Assembly (NCBI RefSeq): GCF_040363165.1
Contig: NZ_BSRG01000001.1
Coordinates: forward strand, 1-64,000
DNA: 64,000 bases
Reading direction: 5' to 3'
DNA from: Thermus sp. LT1-2-5
GTDB taxonomy: Bacteria; Deinococcota; Deinococci; Deinococcales; Thermaceae
Part shown: positions 63,002 through 64,000 of the stretch, one piece after another
Layout: each line of letters starts with the position of its first letter
Position numbering within the stretch: position 1 is the first letter of the stretch
The notes under the pieces: model-generated
The model's input: the letters and a program-made list of their open reading frames with translations, nothing else
What the model was told of the DNA's origin: nothing
The model's database searches: none
Program-made: the position numbers and the translations under genes

Positions 63002-63967
63002 TCACCTCGAGGCCAGAAGGCCGTAGTAGGCCTTCAAGTAGGCGTGCTTGGCCTGTTCTAGGGAAAGCCCGGCCTGGAGGAGGGCGAGCTCCTGCTGCAG
63101 GAGGCCCAGGCGGCTGGTGAGCCCCGCCTGGAAGCGCCTTTCCTCCGCCTGGTAGCGCTCCTTGGCCGCCCTATACGCCTCCTCCGCCGCCTTCACCCCT
63201 TGGAGGAGGGGGGCGAGCTGGGCGAAGCGGGCCTCTAGGCCCACCCGGAGGGAGCGCTCTAAGTTCTTGAGGTTTTCCTCCAGGGTCTTGGCCTGGTCCT
63301 CCAGGGCCTCGAGGTCCTTCCTGGGGGCGAAGCTCTCGTCCAAAAGCCCCCGCTGGAAGCGGAGGAGTTCCAGGGACTGCCTTAGGTTGAGGAGGTCGGC
63401 GTGGGCCTGGAGGAGGGTTTCCACCAGGGCCTCCTCGGGCAGGGGGGGTAGCGCCTCCACCGCCTCCGGCTTCCAGGGGCCCACCAGGTTGGCCAGGGCG
63501 GCCAGGGCGCTTTCCTCCCCCCGCTTGGCCGCTTCCAGGTTCTTGCGGGCCTCCAGGACCCGGTTTTGCGCCTCGAGGAGGTCCAGGCTGGTGGCCCCAC
63601 CCCCTTTGAGGCGCACCTCCGCTGCCTTAAGCCCAAGCTCGGCGATCTCTAGGGCCTTGGCCGCCAGGGCCACCTGGAGGCTCGCCTCCCGGGCCTGGAC
63701 GTAGGCGGACACGATGTCGCTTTCCGCCTGGGCCAAGGCCCGTTCCAGCCGGGCCTTGGCCAGGGCCTCCGCCTGGCGGGCCTGGAGCTCCGCCAAGGGG
63801 GTGCGCAAGGGGTCTTGCAGGGTGCGGGCCAGGTCTTTTTGCCGCATCTCGTACTCCAATCGGGCGGTGACCACCGCCGCCACCTCCGGGGCCTTCTTCA
63901 GGGCCTCGGGGAGGGGCTGTGCCAGGACGGGAGCCAGAAGGGCCAAGATCCATAGAAACTTCTTCAT
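63002..63967 (-). CDS. TolC-family outer-membrane efflux protein, short
   Basis: A 321-aa exported protein with a signal peptide (about 1-16, ending VLAQ) and two helical-hairpin repeats with the OEP pattern (LRTPLAELQARQAEALAKARLERALAQAESDIV; GATSLDLLEAQNRVLEARKNLE; the matching second-repeat segment TSRLGLLQQELALLQAGLSLEQAKHAYLKAYYGLL). TolC homologues are usually 420-490 aa; the missing length corresponds to the beta-barrel insertions, which I cannot locate. Start ATG 63967 follows CCGGAGGTAGCGCA. Confidence 0.8.
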   Translation of the reverse strand: MKKFLWILALLAPVLAQPLPEALKKAPEVAAVVTARLEYEMRQKDLARTLQDPLRTPLAELQARQAEALAKARLERALAQAESDIVSAYVQAREASLQVALAAKALEIAELGLKAAEVRLKGGGATSLDLLEAQNRVLEARKNLEAAKRGEESALAALANLVGPWKPEAVEALPPLPEEALVETLLQAHADLLNLRQSLELLRFQRGLLDESFAPRKDLEALEDQAKTLEENLKNLERSLRVGLEARFAQLAPLLQGVKAAEEAYRAAKERYQAEERRFQAGLTSRLGLLQQELALLQAGLSLEQAKHAYLKAYYGLLASR

Positions 63968-64000
63968 TGCGCTACCTCCGGAAGGATTTCGCCGTAGAAC
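63964..64000 (-). CDS. Possible 3' end of an upstream gene, cut by window
   Basis: An open frame enters from the right edge and ends FYGEILPEVAQ at TGA 63966-63964, overlapping the tolC-like ATG as ATGA. The coupling typical of this operon suggests a real upstream gene, but only 11 codons are visible and no family can be assigned. Confidence 0.3.
   Translation of the reverse strand, partial: FYGEILPEVAQ

Overview
The window is a gene-dense stretch of a Thermus chromosome, probably a species close to T. thermophilus. The evidence is very high GC with strong G/C at third codon positions, a V-type ATP synthase operon in the Thermus order (G-I-L-E-C-F-A-B-D), Thermus-like proteins (AsnRS 438 aa, family-4 uracil-DNA glycosylase, RlmO-like methyltransferase, SmtB-like sensor beside a P1B ATPase), and many genes whose -10 hexamer sits only 6-8 nt before the start codon, as expected for leaderless mRNAs of Deinococcus-Thermus. 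I see no insertion sequence, prophage or CRISPR array.

Left part (1-11.5 kb): the end of an exopolysaccharide locus (sugar-phosphate transferase, Wzz-like protein) closed by a terminator; tRNA-Ser; a DHH-CBS-nucleotidyltransferase fusion with two M50 paralogues, one catalytically dead; then on the minus strand ileS with a T-box leader, an M24 peptidase, RlpA and endonuclease IV. Next (11.9-19.2 kb, plus strand): transaldolase-rho, a LysM/M23 murein hydrolase, and pdxS-smtB-metal ATPase-pdxT, where a metal-resistance module separates the two PLP synthase genes and carries an SmtB-type operator. 19.2-25.3 kb (minus) is a run hisS-aspS-phzF-HAD-asnS.

Middle (25.3-46.1 kb): a molybdate/tungstate ABC system (modABC) with a structured leader that may be a Moco/Wco riboswitch, fed from the udg operon. 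Farther right is an aldehyde:ferredoxin oxidoreductase that would need such a cofactor. A membrane pseudokinase precedes a DUF3108-like protein, hisD and a signal-less BtuF-like protein. Then come a subtilase lipoprotein, an LCP protein, tRNA-Leu, an uncharacterised PD-(D/E)XK nuclease upstream of murJ, an acyl-CoA synthetase, a Ser/Thr kinase, an MBL hydrolase and an rRNA methyltransferase.

Right part (46.1-64 kb): the V-ATPase operon, with an intrinsic terminator inside it just after the proteolipid gene, ends in a terminator shared with the convergent aconitase gene. Upstream of aconitase on the minus strand lie a CMD-family protein, an alpha/beta hydrolase and a tripartite RND efflux system.

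The main observations beyond ordinary annotation are: a palindromic octamer CCTCGAGG found about 40 times; -10 hexamers that contain the stop codon of the preceding gene (six cases); the intra-operon terminator of the V-ATPase; the SmtB operator lying on the smtB stop codon; a Card1-like nuclease without a visible CARF domain; and a membrane pseudokinase.
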